Shown: positions 7,968 to 17,000 of the stretch, piece by piece
Layout of the letters: every line of letters starts with the position of its first letter
Numbering within the stretch: position 1 is the first letter of the stretch
DNA from: Clostridia bacterium
GTDB taxonomy: Bacteria > Bacillota > Clostridia > Oscillospirales > CAG-272
Direction of reading: 5' to 3'
NCBI GenBank assembly: GCA_017504625.1
Contig: JAFVQU010000003.1
Span: 1 to 64,000 of the forward strand
DNA: 64,000 bases
Notes under the pieces: model-generated
Database searches by the model: none
Seen by the model: only the letters and a program-made list of their open reading frames with translations
Told to the model about the DNA's origin: nothing
Program-made: the position numbers and the translations under genes

Positions 7968-9170
7968 ATGAGTTCGAGACGCAGAAAAAGTAAATTATTG
8001 AAAAGATTAATGAAGAATAAGGTGGCAGTAGTTTGTATCCTTGCAACAATTCTTTCTTGTTCGATGACGATGTATATGGGTGCCTATATTATCGACAAAG
8101 AGTATGTTGGAATAGATGGTGCAAACGGTAAAAGCGCATACGAAATTGCTGTAGAGAATGGATTTTCGGGAACTGTTGAAGATTGGCTTGAATCATTAAA
8201 GGGAACAGCAGAGGGGAACGAGTTTAGTGTCCAGGAACTTCCATTGAAAGTGACTGTAGGTCAGAACGCTGATTATGAAACTATCAATGAAGCGCTTGAA
8301 TATTTGTCAGCCTATTATCCAATGTATAAACAGGGAGGCGTTGAATTTACAGTAGAAATTCAGGGTGGTACGATCATTAACGAGCAGATTATGGTAGATA
8401 AAATCGATCTTTCCTATATAACAATAACAACAAACGCACCCGATAATACCGTAAAGGTTGACGTTAGCGGTTGGGGAGGAGTAACACATGATACGAGAGG
8501 AAACAGGCCGTTCTTTTCTGCAGAAAACGGCGGGCGACTTCCCGCAATTGGTTGTTTGTTTAGCTGTATAGCGCCCAAAGAGGGTTGGAACGATAACAAC
8601 TATGCGGTTGGGTATTTTTGCAACAGGGGATCAACGGGAGTTATAATGGGCTCGGTTGGTGCTAACGGAGTGCTGAAAAATGTAGGGCTTGAGGGTTTTT
8701 ACGACAATGTCATAGCAAACAATAACAGCGAGATAGTTTTGCGCGAAGCTATATGCAGAAATGCCGCGAGGTACGGCGTGCTTTCAAGACATATCAGCAG
8801 GGTTTCTGCCAGAAGTGCCGATCTTACAAATTGCGGTGATATTGCCGCATATGCCGACAGAGCATCTATGATGGATGTTAGACATGCCGATATGTCGGGT
8901 AGTGGACGAGCGATAGTTGCCTATCATGCGTCAACTGTAACCGCAAACGAGGCTAATGCCAATAATATGCGAGGTAGTTGGACTATTGATTCAAGACAAG
9001 GATCGATTATTAATTGCCAGGGAATTAAGATAAATGGGGCCAATAGCATATTCCATATTGATGAGGGCGGCACAATAATTGCAACCGGATATGTTGCAGA
9101 AAACATAGAGCATTCAATATTTAGCTCAACTCCCAATGAAACATCTAAAGAGGGTATAATATATAACTAA
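7968..9170 (+). CDS. Membrane-anchored protein with collagen-associated motif and beta-helix domain
   Basis: A 400-residue protein. A very basic N terminus is followed by one membrane helix (about 19-41), so it is probably a type II surface protein. Residues 55-80 (GKSAYEIAVENGFSG, then WLESLKG) match a short motif widespread in phage tail-fibre and collagen-like surface proteins of Bacillota. Residues 95-395 have the periodic N/G/I-rich pattern of a right-handed parallel beta-helix (YETINEALEYL, DLSYITITTNAP, then short repeating turns), as in pectate-lyase-like and tail-spike proteins. The ATG at 7968 is preferred over an upstream in-frame ATG because it follows the promoter and GGGGTG. A carbohydrate-binding or adhesion role is inferred; no catalytic motif is evident. 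Confidence 0.75.
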   Translation: MSSRRRKSKLLKRLMKNKVAVVCILATILSCSMTMYMGAYIIDKEYVGIDGANGKSAYEIAVENGFSGTVEDWLESLKGTAEGNEFSVQELPLKVTVGQNADYETINEALEYLSAYYPMYKQGGVEFTVEIQGGTIINEQIMVDKIDLSYITITTNAPDNTVKVDVSGWGGVTHDTRGNRPFFSAENGGRLPAIGCLFSCIAPKEGWNDNNYAVGYFCNRGSTGVIMGSVGANGVLKNVGLEGFYDNVIANNNSEIVLREAICRNAARYGVLSRHISRVSARSADLTNCGDIAAYADRASMMDVRHADMSGSGRAIVAYHASTVTANEANANNMRGSWTIDSRQGSIINCQGIKINGANSIFHIDEGGTIIATGYVAENIEHSIFSSTPNETSKEGIIYN

Positions 9171-9210
9171 AAAAGATGCAAACCGTTATTTTGCGGTTTG
9201 CATCTTTTTT
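9171..9210 (+). terminator. Terminator of the beta-helix gene
   Basis: AAAAAGATGCAAACCG / CGGTTTGCATCTTTTTT stem with loop TTATTTTG and a T run. Confidence 0.9.
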
Positions 9211-9296
9211 AGTTATATAAAACCTTTATATTACAAGCACTTTTTAAAAGTCTACCAAAAAAGTTGAAATTTTTTAAATTTTTTTCAAAAAACCTA

Positions 9297-9345
9297 TTGA
9301 CAAGCCGATTTTGTTGTGATATAATCAAAGTGTACCAAGGAGGTA
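9297..9345 (+). promoter_or_regulatory. Promoter and dyad of the Rrf2-rubrerythrin operon
   Basis: TTGACA (9297-9302), 17 nt, TATAAT (9320-9325). Just downstream TACC-AAGGA-GGTA (9333-9345) is a small dyad, and a GTCTACC copy at 9250-9256 mirrors GGTAGAC at 9342-9348. These are candidate autoregulatory sites for Rrf2. Confidence 0.65.
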
Positions 9346-9377
9346 GACATTAAAACACACGAAGGAGGCAAGTCAAT

Positions 9378-9827
9378 ATGAGAGTAACGCAAGAAGCAGA
9401 CTATGCCATCCGTATGTGTCTGATCCTTGACAGTATCGGAGAGAAGACCGGCGCGGCGACACTTGCCGATCTCGCCTGTATCACTCCAAAGATAGCCTTA
9501 AAGGTGCTAAGAAAATTGCACGAAGGAGGGTTTGTAAGATCCTACAAGGGAGTGCAGGGAGGTTACGAGCTTGTGCGTTCGGGCGACGAGGTCAAGGTGC
9601 TTGATATAATAGAATTGATAGACGGCCCTGTCAGAATCTCGAAATGCCTTGAGTGTGACCACGATTGCTCGCGAAACCCTTGCAAGACAGACTGCAAGAT
9701 GCACATAGCGTTTGGCGCTATCAACAAAAAATTAATTGACAATCTCGGCAAGATAACGGTGCGAATGCTCCACGACAAGAGTGTGAGCGACTCCGACATC
9801 GCCGACATTATTAACTCAAAAAAATAA
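9378..9827 (+). CDS. Rrf2-family transcriptional regulator with cysteine cluster
   Basis: A 149-residue regulator of the IscR/NsrR/CymR family. Residues 1-65 form the winged helix (QEADYAIRMCLIL, then ITPKIALKVLRKL recognition helix, GGYELVR wing). Residues 90-113 contain a Cys-rich block (C-L-E-C, D-H-D-C, N-P-C, T-D-C) that could hold an Fe-S cluster, more cysteines than the usual three. The start follows GGAGG. It directly precedes reverse rubrerythrin (46 nt), so it probably senses redox or iron-sulfur state and controls its own operon. That target is an inference from position. Confidence 0.88.
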   Translation: MRVTQEADYAIRMCLILDSIGEKTGAATLADLACITPKIALKVLRKLHEGGFVRSYKGVQGGYELVRSGDEVKVLDIIELIDGPVRISKCLECDHDCSRNPCKTDCKMHIAFGAINKKLIDNLGKITVRMLHDKSVSDSDIADIINSKK

Positions 9828-9873
9828 AAAATTAAAAATAAAAATTACATTTACTTAAAAGGAGATCATGATT

Positions 9874-10461
9874 ATGAAAAAGTTTGTTTGTTCCGTTTGT
9901 GGTTACGTTCACGAGGGTGAGTCCGCACCCGAAAAGTGCCCCGTATGTAAGGTTCCCGCTGAAAAGTTCAAGGAAATGCAGGAGGGCGCAGCTCTCAAAG
10001 CAGAGCACGAGTACGGCATCTACGCAAAGACCGTAAAGAACAATGCTGATATTAGCGAAGAAGACAAGAAGTACATCTTTGAGCAGCTTATGGCTAACTT
10101 CAACGGCGAGTGCTCTGAGGTTGGTATGTACCTCTGCATGGCACGCATCGCGCACCGCGAGGGCTACCCCGAGATCGGTCTTTACTGGGAGAAGGCAGCA
10201 TGGGAAGAGGCAGAGCACGCAGCTAAGTTTGCAGAGCTTCTCGGCGCAGACCTCGAGCCCAACATGAAGGCTACCACAAAGGACAATCTTGCATGGAGAG
10301 TTGACTGTGAGTACGGTGCAACCGCAGGCAAGTTTGACCTTGCAGCATGCGCAAAGAAGAACGGTCTCGACGCAATCCACGACACCGTTCACGAGATGGC
10401 ACGCGACGAAGCAAGACACGGCAAGGCTCTCGAGGGACTTCTCAAGAGATACTTCAAGTAA
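9874..10461 (+). CDS. Reverse rubrerythrin
   Basis: A non-haem iron peroxidase reducing H2O2 (and O2) in anaerobes. Domain order is reversed from classic rubrerythrin. The N-terminal rubredoxin knot (residues 1-40) has CSVCGYVH and CPVCKVP as the two CxxC iron ligands. The four-helix ferritin-like diiron domain follows with [16 protein letters not shown] and [11 protein letters not shown] supplying Glu/His ligands. Two in-frame ATGs exist (9868 and 9874); AAGGAG is 3 nt from the first but 9 nt from the second, so 9874 is chosen. Co-transcribed with the Rrf2 gene and ended by a strong terminator; an oxidative-stress unit. Confidence 0.95.
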   Translation: MKKFVCSVCGYVHEGESAPEKCPVCKVPAEKFKEMQEGAALKAEHEYGIYAKTVKNNADISEEDKKYIFEQLMANFNGECSEVGMYLCMARIAHREGYPEIGLYWEKAAWEEAEHAAKFAELLGADLEPNMKATTKDNLAWRVDCEYGATAGKFDLAACAKKNGLDAIHDTVHEMARDEARHGKALEGLLKRYFK

Positions 10462-10502
10462 TATTAAAATAGTATAATCCCCTTTAAACATAAAACATTT
10501 TT

Positions 10503-10535
10503 GAGAACAGGGCTTCGGCTCTGTTCTCTTTTTTG
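10503..10535 (+). terminator. Terminator of the rubrerythrin operon
   Basis: GAGAACAGGGC-TTCG-GCTCTGTTCTC (11 bp, one G-U, UUCG tetraloop) followed by six T. Confidence 0.92.
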
Positions 10536-10562
10536 TTTGGCGAGGAAAGGGGGAATAAGGCT

Positions 10563-10690
10563 CAAAAAAGTGGAATTTTATTGGAAGTTCCAATGCTTTT
10601 TTGATGTCTGAAAATCTCACTTTGGAAAGCGTTTTGGAAGCTATTTTTTGCTAATATGGGGTTTACAAAATGTAATGCTAATGATATAAT
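10563..10690 (+). promoter_or_regulatory. Upstream region of the barnase-barstar island
   Basis: A hairpin CAAAAAAG...TGGAA / TTCCA...CTTTTTTG (10563-10603) with inner TTGGAA-G-TTCCAA, then promoter TTTACA (10662-10667), 17 nt, TATAAT (10685-10690) and a perfect AGAAC-AAAA-GTTCT dyad (10691-10704). A second TTGACA (10753-10758), 17 nt, TACAAT (10776-10781) lies so close to the toxin gene that its transcript would lack the SD. Nothing else is seen in 10462-10793. Confidence 0.6.
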
Positions 10691-10793
10691 AGAACAAAAG
10701 TTCTGAATGGTTGCTTTCTGGGGAGAAAGACGGCCTTTTAGAATTTGAATAATTGACAAAATGAAAAAAATATTATACAATATAGGAGGGAAA

Positions 10794-11366
10794 ATGACTG
10801 AAACCCCGATAGAAAATTTAATAAATAATCTTTTACAAGATAGAAATTTACAAGGATATAGCGAAAAATGGGCGAATTGGGAGTCGCAGCTATTGCCAAC
10901 TTCTTGCAGATATTGTGTAGAGCAACACGGAAAAATTTTTGACATCTCAGTTTTGGATAATAAAACTGAGGTTCAAGCTCGCCCAAATTGCAAATGTGTG
11001 TACGTTTCAATGCGGACAAAATTAGTTGGGACAGCTACAGATTTGGGAATTGACGGTGTAGATATGTTTATAGCTGATTATGGATATTTGCCTGATTATT
11101 ATATTCCGTTTAGTATTGCGGAAGATGCCGGATGGCGAAGTAAAAAGGGAAACCTAGATAAGGTGCTTCCCGGAAAGATGATTGGTGGAGATGTTTACAA
11201 GAATAAGGATGGAAAGCTTCCACAATCGCTGGGGAGAGTTTGGTATGAGGCCGATATAAATTATGAAGGTGGATATAGAAACCGTCAAAGAATTTTATAT
11301 TCAAATGACGGATTGATGTTTGTTAGTTACGACCACTATCAGACATTTTACGAAATAACAAATTAA
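10794..11366 (+). CDS. Barnase-type ribonuclease toxin with MuF-like cysteine motif
   Basis: A 190-residue protein in two parts. Residues 82-190 follow Bacillus barnase closely: MFIADYGYLPDYYI, GWRSKKGNL, LPGKMIGGDVY, LGRVWYEADINY, RNRQRILYS, DHYQTF. The catalytic residues corresponding to barnase Glu73, Arg83, Arg87 and His102 are E152, R162, R166 and H181. The active-site Lys27 is replaced by F106. Residues 25-72 carry W...C38-x2-C41 ... N-C66-x-C68, resembling the C-terminal C..C/P-N-C-x-C motif of phage Mu gpF-like head proteins. No signal peptide or membrane segment is seen, so it would act in the cytosol or be delivered another way. GGAGGG decides the ATG at 10794. Two barstar-like genes follow, as expected for a toxin with its inhibitors. 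Confidence 0.88.
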   Translation: MTETPIENLINNLLQDRNLQGYSEKWANWESQLLPTSCRYCVEQHGKIFDISVLDNKTEVQARPNCKCVYVSMRTKLVGTATDLGIDGVDMFIADYGYLPDYYIPFSIAEDAGWRSKKGNLDKVLPGKMIGGDVYKNKDGKLPQSLGRVWYEADINYEGGYRNRQRILYSNDGLMFVSYDHYQTFYEITN

Positions 11367-11376
11367 GGAGATGACT

Positions 11377-11703
11377 ATGTACGAATTTAAAGAGCTCTAT
11401 ACTATTGATTTTTCGAATGTAGAATATTATATGGAGATACACCACATAATTCAAAAGGCATTAAATTTTCCCGATTATTATGGCGGCAGCTTAGATGCCT
11501 TGTGGGATTGTTTGAGGGATATGGTTGGAGAACCTATTCATATTGAAATACTGGGACTTGATGTGGTTGAGCGAAAGTTTGGAAATTATGCCCTCAAATT
11601 GATTGAAACGTTTAAAGAATTGAAGCATTATCGAAACGACAAATATTCTCAAGAAATACAAATTGAAATTGTCAGCGGAGATGCTCGCGTATCACTAAAT
11701 TGA
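11377..11703 (+). CDS. Barstar-like ribonuclease inhibitor, copy 1
   Basis: A 108-residue barstar-family protein expected to bind and block the barnase-like toxin encoded 10 nt upstream. The interface helix is clear: FPDYYGGSLDALWDCL, where D40, W43 and D44 correspond to barstar Asp35, Trp38 and Asp39, the main contacts in the barnase active site. The position of barstar Asn33 is serine. The second ATG (11377) is chosen because AAGGAG is 6 nt away; it abuts the first ATG (11371). Copy 2 follows after 10 nt. Confidence 0.88.
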   Translation: MYEFKELYTIDFSNVEYYMEIHHIIQKALNFPDYYGGSLDALWDCLRDMVGEPIHIEILGLDVVERKFGNYALKLIETFKELKHYRNDKYSQEIQIEIVSGDARVSLN

Positions 11704-11713
11704 GGATAATTAG

Positions 11714-12034
11714 ATGATCAAAAAATATACAATAGATTTCACTAACGTAAATTATTATTTAGAAATGCACGCTGTAATTTGGAAAGCACTTGATTTTCCC
11801 GATTATTACGGTTGCAATTGGTCAGCATTTTGGGACTGTTTAACAGATATGTATGGAGATCCTATACATATTGAGATCATCGGTCTTGATGTTATCGAAC
11901 GCAAATTTGGTGCGGATACAACACAAAAAATGCTAGAGATTTTGAAGCGATTCAAGCATTTCAACAACGATTTGTTTTCTGATAGCATAAAAATAGAACT
12001 TGTCAGCGGAGATGTTCGAGTTGAGTTGGAATAA
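11714..12034 (+). CDS. Barstar-like ribonuclease inhibitor, copy 2
   Basis: A 106-residue paralogue of the preceding gene: both share the TIDF start, FPDYYG, FWDCL/LWDCL, PIHIEI, GLDV-ERKFG and SGD-RV blocks. The helix reads FPDYYGCNWSAFWDCL: barstar Asn33 is kept (N35) and Asp39 is kept (D41), but Asp35 is serine (S37). The two copies thus lose opposite contact residues. It may neutralise the same toxin, a related external toxin, or act as an orphan immunity gene; position favours the first. Base composition is AT-rich like the toxin and unlike the flanking genes, suggesting the island was acquired. Confidence 0.85.
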   Translation: MIKKYTIDFTNVNYYLEMHAVIWKALDFPDYYGCNWSAFWDCLTDMYGDPIHIEIIGLDVIERKFGADTTQKMLEILKRFKHFNNDLFSDSIKIELVSGDVRVELE

Positions 12035-12120
12035 TAATCGACAATGGCAAAAAGTCGACAGTTATATAAGTATGCTTATCTATAAATACTTATTATTTCA
12101 TTTTTTGAGGAGGAAACAGC

Positions 12121-13281
12121 ATGGGCAACAATTACGTACCCGAAATTGACAAGGCAAGCAGCGACTATTACGTTGCCTGTCACTATTTTCCCGGCTGGAA
12201 CGTTTACCCAAACGGGTACTCGGCAATGGCGGACATCTTGGATTTTCCGGAGCGCACACCCTTGATCGGATATTATGACGAAGCAGATCCTGAGGTGATA
12301 GACTGGGAGATCAAGTGGGCGCTTGAGCATGGAATTCAGTGCTTTATCTATTGCTGGTACCGCGCTTTTGCAAACGTTGGACATCCTGTGACCAACGATG
12401 GCCTCAAGCTTAATCACGCGCTTATGGCGCGCAAGAAATCGCGCTACGTCAAAATGATGGATTACGCTATTATGTGGGAGATCGACAACGCGGGTGGCGT
12501 GGCGGATATTGACGACGTGACAAACAATCTCGTGCCGTTTTGGTGCCAAGAATATTTTTCGGACGATAACTATCTGAAAATCGACGATAAACCCGTGCTG
12601 TTCGTGTACGACTGCCGCTGGAGATGGAACAGACAGTACACGGGAAACGAAACGATGGCGGATATATTGGCGGCGATTGATAAAAGGGCGAGAGAGCTCG
12701 GCTTTAAGGGCGTTCATTTTATGGTGGAGCATCGCAACAAAAGCACGGCGCTGTTTGGGAAATACAGGGAGATAGGGTATCAAAATTCCTTCGCATATTG
12801 TTATCATACAGAGGAGCGAAAGCCTTCTCAAGAGACGATTATCAATACTCAGGTCGAGATTATGAACGAGCAAATAAAGGCTGACCCGTATTTCCCGTTG
12901 TTGACCTGCTCGCAGGCGTGGGATCCGTATCCATGGTATCGTCACTCGCAAACACCGGAGCAGCTTGCGCGGATAACTCAGTGGAAGCTGACGCCCGAAA
13001 ATTGGAAAATACTTCTTACAAAGGTCAAAGCGCTGTCAGATTCGATGCCAAGTGATGCGCTAGGGCACCGAATGATCATCCTTGACAATTGGAACGAATG
13101 GTGCGAGGGGCACTATATTGCGCCGCACCGCTCGGGCGGCTTTAAATATCTGCAGGCGGTACGCGAGGTGCTTACGCATTGTGATAATCTTCCCGATTAC
13201 CGACTTCCTCGCGATATTGGGCTTGGCCCGTATGACGAAAAGATCAATTTCGACGCGGAGCGTATTTGGTATTCGTTTTAA
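12121..13281 (+). CDS. WbsX-like / GH99-like glycan protein
   Basis: A 386-residue soluble protein of the WbsX family (Glyco_tran_WbsX), a (beta/alpha)8-type fold related to GH99. Family hallmarks are the early CHYFPGW, WEIKWALEHGIQCFIYCWY, FMVEHRN in the middle and the C-terminal LDNWNEWCEGHYIAPH. No signal peptide is present. Relatives occur in O-antigen/polysaccharide loci and next to glycan-degradation genes, where they are annotated either as glycosyltransferases or as glycosidases; which holds here is open. GAGGAGG precedes the ATG. It stands alone between the barstar island and uridine kinase, with no other polysaccharide genes in the window. Confidence 0.8.
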   Translation: MGNNYVPEIDKASSDYYVACHYFPGWNVYPNGYSAMADILDFPERTPLIGYYDEADPEVIDWEIKWALEHGIQCFIYCWYRAFANVGHPVTNDGLKLNHALMARKKSRYVKMMDYAIMWEIDNAGGVADIDDVTNNLVPFWCQEYFSDDNYLKIDDKPVLFVYDCRWRWNRQYTGNETMADILAAIDKRARELGFKGVHFMVEHRNKSTALFGKYREIGYQNSFAYCYHTEERKPSQETIINTQVEIMNEQIKADPYFPLLTCSQAWDPYPWYRHSQTPEQLARITQWKLTPENWKILLTKVKALSDSMPSDALGHRMIILDNWNEWCEGHYIAPHRSGGFKYLQAVREVLTHCDNLPDYRLPRDIGLGPYDEKINFDAERIWYSF

Positions 13282-13306
13282 ATTTTTCCTCTACGTGTAA
13301 TGTGGA

Positions 13307-13335
13307 TTGACAAAAGGAAAGAAGTGTGCTATACT
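13307..13335 (+). promoter_or_regulatory. Promoter of the uridine kinase gene
   Basis: TTGACA (13307-13312), 17 nt, TATACT (13330-13335). Confidence 0.8.
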
Positions 13336-13364
13336 CAACGTATAACGCACATGGGAGAATAATT

Positions 13365-13979
13365 ATGGCAACACCGATGTTAATAGGAATCGCGGGAGGC
13401 ACGGGATCGGGAAAATCCACCTTTGCAAATGGGCTCAAGAAGCTTTTTCCTGACGAGATAACCATTATTTCTTACGATAATTATTATAAGGCGCAGGATC
13501 ATCTTACGATGGAGGAGAGAGTCAAGACGAATTACGACTGTCCCGACGCGCTTGATACCGATCTGCTTGTAAAGCATCTCCGACAGCTTCTTTCGGGCGA
13601 ATGCGTTGACGTGCCGAATTACGACTTCTGCATACATACAAGATGCCCTGAGGTTACGCGCCTTTGTCCGACGCCCGTCATTATTATTGACGGTATTCTG
13701 ACCTTTCACGACGAGCGATTGCGCGAGCTTTTTGACATTAAGATTTTTGCGGACGCCGATGCCGACGAGCGCATTCTGCGCCGACTTCGCCGCGACGTGA
13801 CTGAGAGAGGACGCGATATTGACGGAGTTATCAGCCAGTACGTCAGCACGGTCAAGGTCATGCACGGTATTTACGTTGAGCCGACGAAGAAATATGCGGA
13901 TATTATTATCAACGGCGGCAGAAATTCGGTCGCGCTTGATATCGTTGCTTCGAGGATCAAGAGAAAATTGGGTAAATAA
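13365..13979 (+). CDS. udk: Uridine kinase
   Basis: Phosphorylates uridine/cytidine to UMP/CMP in pyrimidine salvage. The 204-residue P-loop protein of the phosphoribulokinase/uridine kinase family has Walker A GGTGSGKST (residues 10-18), SYDNYYK with the substrate-binding Asp/Tyr, NYDCPDALD, VPNYDF and the lid R-R-D-x-x-E-R-G-R-D motif. The ATG at 13365 follows GGAGAA. It has its own promoter; cdd at 33898 belongs to the same salvage pathway but is not linked. Confidence 0.9.
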   Translation: MATPMLIGIAGGTGSGKSTFANGLKKLFPDEITIISYDNYYKAQDHLTMEERVKTNYDCPDALDTDLLVKHLRQLLSGECVDVPNYDFCIHTRCPEVTRLCPTPVIIIDGILTFHDERLRELFDIKIFADADADERILRRLRRDVTERGRDIDGVISQYVSTVKVMHGIYVEPTKKYADIIINGGRNSVALDIVASRIKRKLGK

Positions 13980-13984
13980 TAAAC

Positions 13985-14008
13985 AACGGCGGATTTAAGT
14001 CCGCCGTT
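13985..14008 (+). terminator. Hairpin after udk
   Basis: AACGGCGGA-TTTAAG-TCCGCCGTT, perfect 9-bp stem but only a weak T tract (TTACTTATT). Confidence 0.6.
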
Positions 14009-14020
14009 ACTTATTGCGTG

Positions 14021-14047
14021 AAAAGGGAGGAGCATTAAGCTCCTCCC
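14021..14047 (-). terminator. Terminator of the secreted nuclease gene
   Basis: Minus strand GGGAGGAGC / GCTCCTCCC with 5-nt loop, followed by TTTT. Confidence 0.8.
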
Positions 14048-14063
14048 TGAGTTTTATCTTGGA

Positions 14064-17000
14064 TTAGTCTTCTTTTTTCTTGAAAACAACTGCAACCAAG
14101 CCCATGCACAATACGGAGATCATCAAAGCTCCGCCTGTGATGCTGGAACCGCATCCGTCGTCCTTAGTAGGAGCGGGTGCCTCTGTGGGCTGCTCTGCCT
14201 TAGGATCAGTCTCAACAGGATCAGTTTCAACAGGATCGGTCTCAACGGGATCAGTCTCAACGGGATCAGTCTCAACGGGATCGGTTTCAACAGGATCGGT
14301 TTCAACAGGATCGGTCTCAACGGGATCGGTTTCAACAGGATCGGTCTCAACAGGATCGGTTTCAACGGGATCAGTTTCAACAGGATCAGTCTCAACAGGA
14401 TCGGTCTCAACGGGATCAGTTTCAACGGGATCAGTCTCAACGGGATCGGTCTCAACGGGATCGGTCTCAACGGGATCGGTTTCAACGGGATCGGTCTCTT
14501 CAGGCTCAGCCTGACCGTTAATAACCGCGGTTGCGCCCTGAGCGATCTGTCTGTCGTCGTTGTAGGTATCCATCTTACCGGTTACGGTGATGATGTCGCC
14601 TACTTCAACCTTAGTAGAAAGTCTGTAGATGTAAAGGGTGTTGCCTTCTTCATCCTCAATGGTAACGGTGATATTGCCGTAGCTGTCGCTCCAAGGTGTG
14701 TTGATCTCTGCAACAGTACCCTTAACGATAACGAAGGTCTCGTCGGGAAGAACGATTGCCTCGGGGATAGAAACCTCGGCGTAATCGGGGCCTTCTACTT
14801 CCTTGTGACCGGTGATCTCTGCGGTTGCGCCCTGAGCGATCTGCTTTGCGCCGTTGTAAGAGCCTACCTTACCGGTAATGGTAATGATATCTCCAACCTT
14901 AACGTCAGTTGAAAGTCTGTAGACGTAAAGGGTGTTGCCATCTTCGTCTGCGATGGTGACAGTGATATTGCCGTATGCGGCATTCCAAGGAGTGTTGATC
15001 TCTACAACGGTACCGCTGACGATAACCTTAGTATCGTCGGGGAGAGCGATTGCCTCGGGGATAGAAACCTCGGGCGTCTCGGGCTCAACGATCTCGACGT
15101 GGTCGAGGAGAATTGCGGTTGCGCCCGCAGCTATCTGGTTCTTGCCGTTGTAAGAGCCTATCGAGCCCTTAACGGAAATAACGTCGCCGACTTCAACCTC
15201 GGTCGCAAGCTTGTAAACATAGAAGGTCTTGCCGATTGCGTTGGTAATGGTAACCGACATGCAATATGTGCTGTCGCTCCAAGGAGTATCTATTGAGGTA
15301 ACTGTACCCTTAAGGATGACTCTTGTTCCGCTGGGAAGAGCGTTTGCAGCCGAGAAGGTTGTTTCAACGTATTCGCTGCTGGAGGGAGGAGGAGCAGATC
15401 CACCGTCGCCTTCCTTGTAGGTTACTTCGATGCCGGTAACGCGAACCTGCTTGCCATCAGAACCGTTCTTTACGGAATTAAGAACAATGTAAGAGCCGGA
15501 AGCGGGAACGGTCGTGTTGCCGATATCGGTGCTATTGCCACTTACACAGAGGTGTGCGTAGGTTCCTTCAAGGGTGGAAACCTTAACCGAAACAAGCTCA
15601 TATCCTTCAGCCAAATAAATGGTAAGAGAACCTGCGGGGGAATCGGTTGCATAAATACGGATATGGTTGCCGCTGTATGCTTTACCGGAGTTTGCGCCAC
15701 CGTCAACGCGTACGGTTACGACGTCGTCTAGGTCGAATTCCTGACCTACGGTCGTGTTATCCCAACCGTTAGCGGAGATCAACTCTGACATAGTCTTGCT
15801 TACGGTGATTTCGCCCTCGCTGGGCTCGGTGGTCTCGCCCTCGCTGGGCTCGGTGGTTTCTTCGGGAGCAGTGGTTTCGGAATCATCAGATCCGCCGGGG
15901 ATATGTTCGATGAGCCAACCGCTCTTCATCTGGGGTGTGTCGTTATACCGACCAATGATGCCGTATACTGTTATGGTGTCACCTGCAACAGGCTTAACGG
16001 TCATAGCATCATATCTGGTGTTGCCGTCCGCACTGTAGATTCCGTATACGGTAAAGATGTTACCTGCGGCATCGGTGATTGTCGAGTTGCCGTACTGGGT
16101 GTTGTAAACCTCGGTAATAACGCCGGTTACGTAATACTTGCCGGGAGTATAAGTGTTATGCTCCATGGAGTTACCGAGTGCAATTACTTCCGGAATGGTC
16201 AGAGTGGAGTCTGCCTCGGGGTAAGTAGGAGTCTCAGGCTCGGTAGGAGGAGTAGGAGTATCAGGCTCGGTAGGAGGAGTAGGAGTTTCTCCGCCGGTAG
16301 TTTCATTCAACTTGTACAATGTGAAGTCGCTAGGATACTTGGTAGTATCGCCGGCGGTTGAATTCTTGTAACCGCGGAACTTAAGATACTGAGCATCTGA
16401 ATTGAATGCAAACGTTACTGTATCAGCATCAGCACTCTTAATCTTGAACGTGCCGTTGTTACAGGTAATAGTCCAATTATAAGTGCCGCTCTTAATACCG
16501 TTAGTGTTTGCTGCCTTAGGAGCAATGGACGCGCCGTTTGCATCAGTCAAAATCACTCCGGAGTCGCTAACGGTGATAGTCCAAATAAATCCTGTTGCGT
16601 TTTCAACGCTGATGATATCACCTGTAACGGTGGGCTGACCTGCTTCTACCCAAGGGCTGGAACCAGAGCCGAGAATAGTGGGTGCATAGCCGTTGCTGGC
16701 AACTATAACATACTTGCCGGTGGTAAGCTCGGCCAAGGTAGTGATCTTGTTATATGCGCTCTCGGTAGTAGGAGTATCGGGCTGCTCTGTGGGTTCCTCG
16801 GTGGTATCCTCAGTGGTATCCTCGGTGGTATCCTCAGTGGTATCCTCGGTAGGAGCCTCAGTGGGAGCCTCGGTGGGAGCCTCGGTGGGAGCCTCGGTAG
16901 GAGCCTCGGTGGGAGCCTCGGTAGGAGCCTCGGTAGGAGCCTCGGTAGGAGCCTCGGTAGGAGCCTCGGTGGGAGCCTCGGTAGGAGCCTCGGTAGGAGC

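Noticed and set aside
10753-10781. Main promoter of the barnase gene directly upstream
   Set aside because: Good spacing, but its transcript would start inside or after the SD; the promoter at 10662-10690 is the better candidate.
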